From CBDCGV01 sp965216955 (GTDB taxonomy: Bacteria > Bacteroidota > Bacteroidia > Chitinophagales > JADIYW01): a DNA stretch of 64,000 nt. This document shows, piece by piece, positions 17,242-25,692 of this stretch. The stretch covers positions 91,267 through 155,266 of the forward strand of contig CBDCGV010000010.1 in NCBI GenBank assembly GCA_965216955.1. Direction: 5' to 3'. The position numbers and the translations under genes were made by a program. The notes below the pieces were generated by a model. The model was not told the origin of the DNA, did no database searches, and worked only from the letters and a program-made list of their open reading frames with translations. Within the stretch, counting starts at the first letter, position 1. The number at the start of each line of letters is the position of its first letter.

Positions 17242-18003
17242 ATGGCTTCTAATAAAACAATGAATTTGACGCTTAAAATTTGGAGACAAGCCAATGCAAA
17301 TGCGCAAGGCAAAATTGAAACGTATAAAGTGTCTAATATTTCTCCTGATAGTTCCTTTTTAGAAATGCTGGATATTTTAAATGAACAACTAATAAGCGAG
17401 CAAAAAGAGCCAGTAGCTTTCGATCACGATTGCAGAGAAGGAATTTGTGGAACTTGCTCTCTATATATTAACGGAGAAGCGCATGGTCCTGACAAAATGG
17501 TTACTACTTGTCAATTACATATGCGAAAATTTAAAGATGGTGACACCATCTATATTGAACCTTTTAGAGCAAAAGCTTTCCCTGTAATTAAAGATTTAGT
17601 TGTTGATCGGTCAGCTTTTGACAGAATTATTGCTAGTGGTGGTTTTGTTTCCGTTAATACTTCAGGAAATACGCAAGATGCCAATTCTATTCCAATTCCT
17701 AAATCAGACGCAGATAAAGCTTTTGATGCTGCTGCATGTATTGGCTGTGGAGCATGTGTTGCTACTTGTAAAAATGCCTCTGCGATGTTGTTTGTTTCTG
17801 CAAAAGTCTCACAACTTTCATTACTTCCTCAGGGCCAACCCGAAGCCAAAGACCGTGTAATTAATATGGTCAATAAAATGGATGAAGAAGGCTTTGGGAA
17901 TTGTACTAATACAGGAGCATGTGAAGTAGAGTGTCCAAAGGGAATATCTCTTGAGAATATAGCAAGGATGAACAGGGAATACCTAACTGCTACTATATCT
18001 TAG
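17242..18003 (+). CDS. sdhB: Succinate dehydrogenase iron-sulfur subunit
   Basis: Electron-transfer subunit linking the FAD in SdhA to the haem in SdhC. 253 residues. The [2Fe-2S] cluster ligands are Cys64, Cys69, Cys72 and Cys90 (DCREGICGTC, MVTTCQ). The C-terminal ferredoxin domain has CIGCGACVATC (Cys166, 169, 172, 176) and a second set GNCTNTGACEVECPKGI (Cys221, 227, 231), giving the [4Fe-4S] and [3Fe-4S] clusters. It is the last gene of sdhCAB, 45 bases after sdhA. An AT-rich hairpin follows the stop codon. Confidence 0.97.
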   Translation: MASNKTMNLTLKIWRQANANAQGKIETYKVSNISPDSSFLEMLDILNEQLISEQKEPVAFDHDCREGICGTCSLYINGEAHGPDKMVTTCQLHMRKFKDGDTIYIEPFRAKAFPVIKDLVVDRSAFDRIIASGGFVSVNTSGNTQDANSIPIPKSDADKAFDAAACIGCGACVATCKNASAMLFVSAKVSQLSLLPQGQPEAKDRVINMVNKMDEEGFGNCTNTGACEVECPKGISLENIARMNREYLTATIS

Positions 18004-18028
18004 CAAGATATAAGATTTTGCTCTTTTG

Positions 18029-18046
18029 AGATTATTCTTATAATCT
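18029..18046. terminator. Hairpin after sdhB
   Basis: AGATTAT, loop TCTT, ATAATCT: a perfect 7-bp stem 25 bases after the sdhB stop. There is no T run behind it, so it may be an mRNA 3' end rather than a true intrinsic terminator. Confidence 0.3.
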
Positions 18047-18140
18047 AACTATTACGATTTCATTTAATCGAACAAATAACTTTTCGTTTTAAAAGAAAAT
18101 TACAATACTTTCAACTCATAAACGTAATTATTGTAGTTTT

Positions 18141-20849
18141 ATGTTGCTCATGCAAAGACTCCATTATATAGTTACTTTTATTGCGTTGCTGCTTACATTT
18201 AATTCGTTTGCAACACACAATAGAGCAGGCGAAATAACATATATACATGTTAGTGGCAATACTTATGAGGTTACTATAACTACTTATACAAAAACCTCAA
18301 GTACTGATGCAGACAGAGACCAACTTACCTTACTATGGAGAACCTCTAACAACAGTTCTTTTACTGACTCCATAACCATTCCAAGATTTAATGGGAATGG
18401 GGACATACAGCCTGGAGACATCAAAATCAACAAATATGTGGGCAGGATTACTTTATCGAGTTTAGGTGTTTATATTTTCTCTTTTCTAGACCCCAATAGA
18501 ATATCTAGTATTATCAATATTAACGGAGGATCATCTGTTGAAATTCCTTTTTATGTTGAAGACACCTTATTCTTTAGGAATCCTAATAAATTTGATTTTA
18601 ATAGTTCTGTTCAACTACTCTCTCCTCCAATTGATTTTGCAAACATTGGAATTCCTTTTATCCATAATCCAAATGCATTTGACCCAGATGGTGATAGTTT
18701 AACTTTTGAACTAATTCCACCATTACAAAGCTCGGGATTTGATGTTCCGAACTATGTATTTCCCAATCAAGTTGAACCTGGTCCTGAAAATTTAATAGAA
18801 ATTAATTCTCAAACAGGTGTACTTACATGGGATGCCCCGCAAAGAGAAGGCACCTATAATGTTGCTATTCTTATTAGAGAATATCGGTTTGGAGCTGTTA
18901 TTGGAACAGTTATTCGGGATTTTCAAATTATAGTACGCTTATCTGACAACTTACCGCCTGTAATAGATGCTCCTGATGAAATATGTGCTGTAATTGATGA
19001 AACCATATCGTTTAATGTTGAAGCAAGGGACCCCAATAGTGGCGACGTAATACAAACTTTTGTTGCACAAGGACAACCACTAGAAATAATCAATCCAGCT
19101 AGCTTTTCAATTACTCCAGCGAACCCTAGTAATCCAATGAATGGCGCATTTTCATGGTCTACAAACTGCAATCATATCAACAAAGACCCTTATCAAATAG
19201 TTATAAGAGCCATAGACAATGGAGAACCCATTTTAACAGGTATCAAAAATATTTCCATAAAGTTATTTGCCCCGCCTCCATTAAATGTAGAAGCTATCTA
19301 TGATCGATTTGAAAACGATGTGACTATTAGTTGGGACAGCTTGTATTCATGCAGTAATAATTCCCTATTTCAAGGTTTTCATATTTGGCGTAAAATTGGA
19401 TGCAATGATGATATTGACACTTGTAATGCGAGTCCTCAAAGCTTGGGATATCAATTGGTTGGACAAACTCAAAACTATTCTTTTGTAGAAACAGAACTTG
19501 AAAGAGGAAATGAATACAGCTACCGAGTTACAGCCCATTTTGCTCTAGAGAATGAATTTGGAGAGCTTTTTAACCCTTTTGAAGGCTTCATTTCGGAAGA
19601 AGCATGTATAGATCTCCCACTTGATCTTCCTTTATTTTACAATGTCGATGTTCAAAGAACAGATTCACTAAATGGCAAAATATATGTTGAATGGACACTT
19701 CCTGATACAAATGTGATAGATAGCATTCCCGGGCCATACACCATTCAATTAAATCGTGCAGATAGAATAAATGGTAGTTCGTTCACCACCCTAAAAACCT
19801 ATTCTGCGAATACGCTTTTAGAACTTACTCAATTAGACACAACCTTTTGTGATTCTCTAATAAACACAGTTAGCCAAGGATACAATTATTCCCTCATTTT
19901 TACAGGGAATAGTGATGATTCATTAGGAGCCACTTTTGCCTCGTCCGTTTTTTTAGATATCACTGCAGATGATGAGACTCTAATTTTAAGTTGGGAATAT
20001 AATACTCCTTGGATAAACGACACTTTCATTGTGTTTAGATTAGATACAATTACCCAGTCTTTTGATTCAATAGGATTGTCCACAACCAATTCCTTTTCAG
20101 ATACAGGTTTAATAAATGAGGTTACCTATTGCTACTTTATTAGAAGTATTGGAGGATATACAAAGGAGGAACTGAAGTACCCGCTTATTAATAACTCACA
20201 AGAAAAATGCGCTTTCCCCATTGATACCATTCCTCCATGCCCTCCAGTTTTACAAGTTAGAAACCTATGTGATGATGAGACACTCCCCCAAGATGAGTTT
20301 GTGAACTACCTAACCTGGAGTTTCGACAATGCTTGTGAACAAGACGATGCAGTAAAATTCTATATCTATTATTCTTCAGAGAATGATATTTCTTCTCTGA
20401 ATTTAATTGACAGTACTGACGATGCTACCACATTCAACTATGAGCATGATTTAATAGATCAACTGGCGGGATGCTATGCAGTAACAGCTATTGATGAGGC
20501 AGGAAATGAAAGCACCATTGATAATATTGAATGCACAAGGAATTGTATTGATTATGAGCTTCCAACTGCCTTTACCCCTAATGGGGATGGAGAAAATGAT
20601 ATATATACTCCAATACTTCCGTTCCGGTTTGTAGGAGAAGTAGATATGAAAATTTTTAATAGATGGGGTAATTTAGTTTTTGAAACAACAGATCCCAACA
20701 TTAATTGGGATGGCAGGGACATTAACAGTGGCAAGGAGCTTAACTCTGCCGTATACTTTTATACTTGTGAGCTATACGAAGAGACAGTGGATGGCTTTGT
20801 AAAATTACCAGATGTATTAAATGGATTTATTCACCTTTTTAGAGACTGA
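18141..20849 (+). CDS. Large secreted protein with T9SS type B (gliding-motility-type) C-terminal domain
   Basis: 902 residues (899 if the ATG at 18150 is used). A signal peptide (MQRLHYIVTFIALLLTFNSFA) is followed by THNRAGEITY, a start shared by many Bacteroidota surface proteins. The middle contains Ig-like/cadherin-like segments (NAFDPDGDSLTFELIPP near residue 180) and fibronectin-III-like repeats with paired cysteines (CSNNSLFQGFHIWRKIGC). The last 95 residues are the CHU_C sorting domain: PTAFTPNGDGENDIYTP, MKIFNRWGNLVFE, WDGRDINSGKELNSAVYFY. This exports it by the type IX system and holds it at or beyond the outer membrane. Role probably adhesive or structural. ribE starts 4 bases later. 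Confidence 0.88.
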   Translation: MLLMQRLHYIVTFIALLLTFNSFATHNRAGEITYIHVSGNTYEVTITTYTKTSSTDADRDQLTLLWRTSNNSSFTDSITIPRFNGNGDIQPGDIKINKYVGRITLSSLGVYIFSFLDPNRISSIININGGSSVEIPFYVEDTLFFRNPNKFDFNSSVQLLSPPIDFANIGIPFIHNPNAFDPDGDSLTFELIPPLQSSGFDVPNYVFPNQVEPGPENLIEINSQTGVLTWDAPQREGTYNVAILIREYRFGAVIGTVIRDFQIIVRLSDNLPPVIDAPDEICAVIDETISFNVEARDPNSGDVIQTFVAQGQPLEIINPASFSITPANPSNPMNGAFSWSTNCNHINKDPYQIVIRAIDNGEPILTGIKNISIKLFAPPPLNVEAIYDRFENDVTISWDSLYSCSNNSLFQGFHIWRKIGCNDDIDTCNASPQSLGYQLVGQTQNYSFVETELERGNEYSYRVTAHFALENEFGELFNPFEGFISEEACIDLPLDLPLFYNVDVQRTDSLNGKIYVEWTLPDTNVIDSIPGPYTIQLNRADRINGSSFTTLKTYSANTLLELTQLDTTFCDSLINTVSQGYNYSLIFTGNSDDSLGATFASSVFLDITADDETLILSWEYNTPWINDTFIVFRLDTITQSFDSIGLSTTNSFSDTGLINEVTYCYFIRSIGGYTKEELKYPLINNSQEKCAFPIDTIPPCPPVLQVRNLCDDETLPQDEFVNYLTWSFDNACEQDDAVKFYIYYSSENDISSLNLIDSTDDATTFNYEHDLIDQLAGCYAVTAIDEAGNESTIDNIECTRNCIDYELPTAFTPNGDGENDIYTPILPFRFVGEVDMKIFNRWGNLVFETTDPNINWDGRDINSGKELNSAVYFYTCELYEETVDGFVKLPDVLNGFIHLFRD

Positions 20850-20853
20850 TTAA

Positions 20854-21450
20854 GTGTTTACCGGTATTATTGAAAGCATAGGGAAAATTATCTCGAAAGA
20901 GAAAGCAGGTAGCAATTTTAATTTTATTGTTGAAAGTGGCCTATCAAAAGAACTTCAAATTGACCAAAGTGTTGCTCACAATGGCGTTTGTTTAACAGTA
21001 GTAGACATTAATCATAATCACTATACAGTTACTGCCATAAAAGAGACGCTTGACAAAACAACTTTAAAAAACTGGCAAGTAAACGATGCTATTAATCTGG
21101 AAAGAGCAATGTCTGCTAATGCCCGACTAGATGGTCACTTTGTGCAAGGACATGTTGATCAAGTCGCTAAATGTACTGATATAAAACCAGAAGAAGGTAG
21201 CACCTATTTTCATTTTGAATTTCTAGACAATCCAAAATTCTTATTGGTAAACAAGGGCTCTGTATGTATTGATGGTGTTAGTCTGACAGTTGTACGTGCC
21301 GAAGGTAAACAATTCTCTGTGGCGATAATCCCATACACACTTGAAAACACCTGTTTTCAATCTTTAAAAAAAGACCAAGAAGTAAATATCGAATTTGACA
21401 TTCTAGGCAAGTACATTGAGCGTTATATGGCGCATTACAAAAACTCTTAA
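20854..21450 (+). CDS. ribE: Riboflavin synthase, alpha subunit
   Basis: Converts two 6,7-dimethyl-8-ribityllumazine molecules into riboflavin. 198 residues, two repeated lumazine-binding domains: residues 1-95 with HNGVCLTVVDI and 96-198 with IDGVSLTVVRA. The start is GTG; no in-frame ATG is close, and the translated MFTGIIESIGKI is the conserved first stretch of the family, which fixes this start. It begins 4 bases after the T9SS cargo gene, an odd partner, and precedes the GDPD-like gene. No FMN riboswitch is visible upstream. Confidence 0.96.
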   Translation: MFTGIIESIGKIISKEKAGSNFNFIVESGLSKELQIDQSVAHNGVCLTVVDINHNHYTVTAIKETLDKTTLKNWQVNDAINLERAMSANARLDGHFVQGHVDQVAKCTDIKPEEGSTYFHFEFLDNPKFLLVNKGSVCIDGVSLTVVRAEGKQFSVAIIPYTLENTCFQSLKKDQEVNIEFDILGKYIERYMAHYKNS

Positions 21451-21485
21451 TGTCTTTTATTAAGTTTTACATATTTCCATGTAAA
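21446..21485 (+). repeat. Two adjacent hairpins between ribE and the GDPD gene
   Basis: CTTAAT (21446-21451) pairs with ATTAAG (21459-21464) and is followed by TTTT, a weak terminator-like unit that includes the ribE stop codon. Directly after it TTTACAT (21466-21472) pairs with ATGTAAA (21479-21485). They could attenuate or process the ribE transcript. Confidence 0.35.
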
Positions 21486-21504
21486 TTCAAGCAGAAAAAC
21501 TAAT

Positions 21505-22257
21505 GTGAAAAACATTGTAAAAATTTCATTCTTGATTGTTTTTGCTTCTACATTAATTGTTGCAACAATTAACTTTATATACAAAACAATTTCCTTAGAC
21601 AAAAAACACCCCTATGAAAACTATGAACTTTGGGCACATAGGGGTTTCCATATTAATTACGAGCAGAATTCAATTGGTGCTTTCTCTGCTGCTTTAAAAA
21701 CAGGTTTTAAAGGAATTGAATTAGATGTATTTTATGATAATAGTTTGAATAAATTTGTTGTTCAACATGACACTCCGTATCGAATAGATACAACAAGTTT
21801 GTTTTTAGAAAATGTTTTTGAAAGATTTGGTGATAGTTTGAGATATTGGATTGATCTCAAGAATTTAAATAAGCAAAATGTTGATAATATCTCTGATAGA
21901 CTGCTCTCTCTCTTCGTTAAATATAAAACTGGAAATAAATGCTATATAGAATCAGCAAAAGGATATCTACTTCAGCAACTTGCAAAAAGAAATATACAAT
22001 GTTTGTATTGGGTGCAATTTGGAAGGTCTATCCTTAAAAGGACACTTAAAACAACATATATCAAATGGTTATTACTAACCTCTGACTTTGTTGGGATCAC
22101 TACACATCATCGACTCTACGATAATCTTTTTATCCATCACTTTGGAAATGAAAGTATCTACGTTTTTACAGTTAATGATGCACAAACCTTAAAAAAGATG
22201 GATCTAAGCACCGTTAAAGTGATTTTAACAGACGAAGCATTAAATTCATTTAAATGA
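21505..22257 (+). CDS. Glycerophosphodiester phosphodiesterase-like protein, membrane-anchored
   Basis: 250 residues. One N-terminal hydrophobic segment (about 7-25) then a GDPD/PI-PLC-like barrel outside the inner membrane. Catalytic-type residues are kept: His45-Arg-Gly (WAHRGFH), Glu53, Glu72 and Asp74 (GIELDVF) and His88 (VVQHDTPY). The end VKVILTDEALNSF is where GDPDs carry the GI-TD motif, so the fold seems complete though short. The start codon is GTG inside ATGTGA. The gene overlaps the LtaS-like gene by 4 bases (ATGA), so it may hydrolyse glycerophosphodiesters related to that enzyme's phosphoglycerol transfer. Substrate not established. Confidence 0.83.
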   Translation: MKNIVKISFLIVFASTLIVATINFIYKTISLDKKHPYENYELWAHRGFHINYEQNSIGAFSAALKTGFKGIELDVFYDNSLNKFVVQHDTPYRIDTTSLFLENVFERFGDSLRYWIDLKNLNKQNVDNISDRLLSLFVKYKTGNKCYIESAKGYLLQQLAKRNIQCLYWVQFGRSILKRTLKTTYIKWLLLTSDFVGITTHHRLYDNLFIHHFGNESIYVFTVNDAQTLKKMDLSTVKVILTDEALNSFK

Positions 22258-24128
22258 GCAGGTCATTTCCCAAAAATATTATAGTTCGATTATCGGTTTT
22301 ATTGGTTGTGTTTTTAATCCTTAGGCTAACTTTTATTTACTTTAATAGAGATCTAACAAGCCTACCTTCTGGGAAAGAATGGGTTAATATTTTTTATTGG
22401 GGCTTTAGGTTTGATCTTTTTACCATTATACTATTCAACCTTCCTTTGTTAATTATTAAAACATTTTTAGACACCTTCTTTGAAAACAGAAGAGGCCTTA
22501 AAAAGTTAGATGCTATGCTTTTCTCTGCTTTCAATATCGCATTAGTTATTCCTTGCATAGCTGACATTGGCTACTATAGATTTAATGGCAGGCGTGCAAC
22601 AAAAGAGGTTTTTCAAATATTAGAGCATTCGTCTTCCGCTTTTTCTTCTTTTATATTAGAATATTGGCTTTTACTTATTTGTTTTATCCTCTTCTCAATC
22701 TTAATCATTTATAGCTCGTTTCATACTGCTAAATACAACAACCCTTCTAAAACATCGTTCTTACTAAAATCATTAGTTGTTATAACAATATTGAGTGTTT
22801 TTAGCCTACTCAACCCTAAAAGGCCCATACAACCTAAAACTGCAACCTATTTTGTTGAGCCAACACAAAGTGCTTTAATCACCAATACTGCTTTAACATT
22901 GACTTACTCTATGCTAAAAAAGAATCAGCTGTTAAAAAGAAAGAACTACATGGCTGATTTCAAAGCATTGCAACATCATCAAATACACCATCGCTTTCAA
23001 AGCGATAGTTCTTTCATCAATAAGAACGTCGTAATTTTTGTTTTAGAAAGTTTTTCAAAAGAGTATCTAATGAAGGATCACCCTAATAAAGCTTATACTC
23101 CTTTTTTAGATTCCTTGAAAAACAAGTCTATTGCTTTTGAAAATGCCTATGCAAATGGAACAACTTCATCTTATGGGTTGATGTCTATACTTGGCGGTAT
23201 TCCCCCTTTTATGAACGAGCCTTATTTTTCTTCAGCTTACAGTGAGAATAAACTTCTTGGAATAGGCACTTTATTAAAAAAAATGGGTTATACGAACAGC
23301 TTTTTCTTTGGAGCGGAAGATGATCATTATGGCTTTAAAAAGAATATGGCGTTATTAGGCATTGACAATTATTTTAGCCAAAAAGATTATGGGGATATGA
23401 AAGACCATGATGGTGCTTGGGGAATATATGATGAGGAATTTTTCTTATTCGCTTCCGAAAAAATAAAGCGCCAACAAAAACCTTTTTTTGCAACAATTTT
23501 TAATTTATCCTCACATTACCCCTACAACCTTCCTACTCGTTATAAGGACTTTTTCCCTAAAGGACCCTTGCCTTCGCATGAAAGTATTAGCTATGTAGAC
23601 CATTCATTAAAACATTTTTTTAAAAGCATACAAAATGAGGAATGGTATAAAAACACACTTTTTATTTTTACTGCAGATCACTGGGCTAAAATCATTGGCA
23701 TCAAATCTAATTCTATGGTAGGCATATATCAAATCCCAACATTTATTTTTGACCCCGCTAATGATACCGGCACCATCGTTAAAGATGTCTTTCAACAATT
23801 AGACATCGTCCCCACTTTACTAGATTTATTAAGTTATACAGGAGGTTATACCTCCTTCGGTTCTTCTGTTTTTAAACATAAAGGCTACAAGTATACTTTT
23901 AATGAATTTGAAAATGTTTATCAAATAATTGATAGTGCTTATGTATTAGTTTATGATGAAAACAAAGAGGTGTCTGTTAGCTTGCATAATTACTTAAAAG
24001 ATCCAAACTTAGAAAATAACCTTCTAGATAGTTTAATAGATCAAGCCCTTAAAATGGAAGAAAAACTAAAGGCGGTTATCCAGGTTTACAATAATTCACT
24101 TATAGACAACACCTTTAATTCAAGATGA
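22254..24128 (+). CDS. LtaS/OpgB-like sulfatase-fold phosphoglycerol transferase
   Basis: 624 residues: about five membrane helices in the first 200, then a periplasmic sulfatase domain. The domain shows the metal-binding opening FVLESFSKEYL, the nucleophile region ANGTTSSYGLMSILGG (Thr303/Thr304; by alignment Thr304 is the likely nucleophile) and FTADHW for late metal ligands. Such enzymes move phosphoglycerol or phosphoethanolamine onto glycans or lipids; the phosphoglycerol type is most similar in layout. It overlaps the upstream GDPD-like gene by 4 bases and the convergent GT-C gene by 14 bases. In a Gram-negative the acceptor might be a periplasmic glucan, LPS or capsule; this is inference. 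Confidence 0.87.
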   Translation: MSRSFPKNIIVRLSVLLVVFLILRLTFIYFNRDLTSLPSGKEWVNIFYWGFRFDLFTIILFNLPLLIIKTFLDTFFENRRGLKKLDAMLFSAFNIALVIPCIADIGYYRFNGRRATKEVFQILEHSSSAFSSFILEYWLLLICFILFSILIIYSSFHTAKYNNPSKTSFLLKSLVVITILSVFSLLNPKRPIQPKTATYFVEPTQSALITNTALTLTYSMLKKNQLLKRKNYMADFKALQHHQIHHRFQSDSSFINKNVVIFVLESFSKEYLMKDHPNKAYTPFLDSLKNKSIAFENAYANGTTSSYGLMSILGGIPPFMNEPYFSSAYSENKLLGIGTLLKKMGYTNSFFFGAEDDHYGFKKNMALLGIDNYFSQKDYGDMKDHDGAWGIYDEEFFLFASEKIKRQQKPFFATIFNLSSHYPYNLPTRYKDFFPKGPLPSHESISYVDHSLKHFFKSIQNEEWYKNTLFIFTADHWAKIIGIKSNSMVGIYQIPTFIFDPANDTGTIVKDVFQQLDIVPTLLDLLSYTGGYTSFGSSVFKHKGYKYTFNEFENVYQIIDSAYVLVYDENKEVSVSLHNYLKDPNLENNLLDSLIDQALKMEEKLKAVIQVYNNSLIDNTFNSR

Positions 24129-25680
24129 TTCTCTCTCCTCCATGATTTCGTATTACTGCAGAAAATGCATCCAACATAGGAGATTCTTTTTTTAATGCAT
24201 ATAAGTCTTTTCTAATGCTAAATGAATAAACCGATGGAAAAATCTTTCTAATTAAACTTGGCATTTCATCGGATGGCATTTTGTGATAATATGGAACCAG
24301 CCAAGTATCATATTCTTCAGAAATTTGAATAGAACGCACCGCTATTTGAATCATATTATCCCAATTTTTACCTTCAATTCCTTGATCTTGCAATTTATAT
24401 TGAGATGAATGAAGTATATATAAATCCGGACTAAACTCAATCAATTCTTCAGTGGTGGGCAATGCATTTAAATATTCACTTGTATTTAAGCCCCACAAGT
24501 CTCGTACAACACTTTTTGACTTCCAGGCAATAATCCCCGACTCACTTGTGGCAACCTTAATAGATGGATTTATCTCGGAAAACGCTTTTGCTATTGGGTA
24601 ATTGGTATTGTACTTTGATTTTAAAACATTTTCAATATTACCTTTTGTGCTATTAAAGTGTAATATAAAGGCGACTACAATTAAACCCTTCCAAAAAAAA
24701 GGTGGTTGCTCTTTATAAATAAAAACAATAGACAAAAGAACTCCTAAAGTCATTGTGTATTGATATCTAAACCCTAGATTTAATTGTTGACTAAACAAAG
24801 CATAAAACAAAAAAGGGAGGATGATAAAAGAGAAAATAAATAAGCCAACAGCTTTTGGTATACGACGTAAAAAAAATAGACCAATCAAAATAGCACTTAA
24901 GAACCAAAACAAGTATGATTTTACAAAGTGTATATTCATTAAAAAGGATTGACGTTTAAATAGTCCTAAAATGTTATCTGAATCAAAACTACTTGTTGAA
25001 ACAATAAAAAAGGAATTTGGAAGAAAGTTTCCAAAATACAAATACTTTAAAATATAAACCCCTAAAAAAGGGACCAAAAAGAAGCGCAATGCATTTTTTA
25101 GTATTAAGTCTCTTCGAGATGTTTTTAAATATAAATCGAACAATAGAGGAAACAGAAAAATTAGCGATTCCAATCGAATTAACGAAGCAAATAAAACACT
25201 AACTAAGAATGAAATGACTCTTGATTGGCTATAAAAATAAGCTCCGAGCATTAATGACATCCCCCAAAACAAAGTGCCATAGCCTCTAAATCCCGCCTCT
25301 AGCTGTGGGACTATTAAAACCAAAAGGGCAATAATTATTTTAAAAAGAGGATGCTTCTCCCCTATCATTTTAAAAGTGATGAATAAAATAATAAAAAGTG
25401 AAATCAAAGAAAGAATTTGGGAGGATTCAAACACAGGAAGACCCAAGCAGCAACAAATCGACAAAACTATCATAAATAGAAAATCTGTAAAGCCTTCTAT
25501 TTTCTCACCTCCTGGATAATAGCTTATAGTTCCAGTATTTGCAAAATTCTCTGCATAAGAAAATAAAATTGCTGCATCCTCTGCAGGCATTGCATAATCT
25601 ATTAAATAAAAATATAGAGGAGAGATGAAAGCAACTCCTAGGAGCGCCTGAATAAAAGGCTTCTTAATAAGACTTTTCAC
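24115..25680 (-). CDS. GT-C fold glycosyltransferase-like membrane protein
   Basis: 521 residues, about ten membrane helices followed by a roughly 150-residue soluble tail. The first loop carries AEDAAILFSYAENFANTG and GGEKIEGFTDFLF, resembling the catalytic loop (D-A, YAENLA, EG-TN) of arabinofuranosyl/mannosyl GT-C enzymes that use polyprenyl-phosphate sugars. RGYGTLFWGMSL and SLIRLESLIFL add to the likeness. Start codon is GTG within ATGTGA, 12 bases after porU2, so it probably belongs to the porV2-porU2 transcript. It could build the glycan that anchors T9SS cargo, though this is only context. Confidence 0.75.
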   Translation of the reverse strand: MKSLIKKPFIQALLGVAFISPLYFYLIDYAMPAEDAAILFSYAENFANTGTISYYPGGEKIEGFTDFLFMIVLSICCCLGLPVFESSQILSLISLFIILFITFKMIGEKHPLFKIIIALLVLIVPQLEAGFRGYGTLFWGMSLMLGAYFYSQSRVISFLVSVLFASLIRLESLIFLFPLLFDLYLKTSRRDLILKNALRFFLVPFLGVYILKYLYFGNFLPNSFFIVSTSSFDSDNILGLFKRQSFLMNIHFVKSYLFWFLSAILIGLFFLRRIPKAVGLFIFSFIILPFLFYALFSQQLNLGFRYQYTMTLGVLLSIVFIYKEQPPFFWKGLIVVAFILHFNSTKGNIENVLKSKYNTNYPIAKAFSEINPSIKVATSESGIIAWKSKSVVRDLWGLNTSEYLNALPTTEELIEFSPDLYILHSSQYKLQDQGIEGKNWDNMIQIAVRSIQISEEYDTWLVPYYHKMPSDEMPSLIRKIFPSVYSFSIRKDLYALKKESPMLDAFSAVIRNHGGERIILN

Positions 25681-25692
25681 ATCAAATACAGA

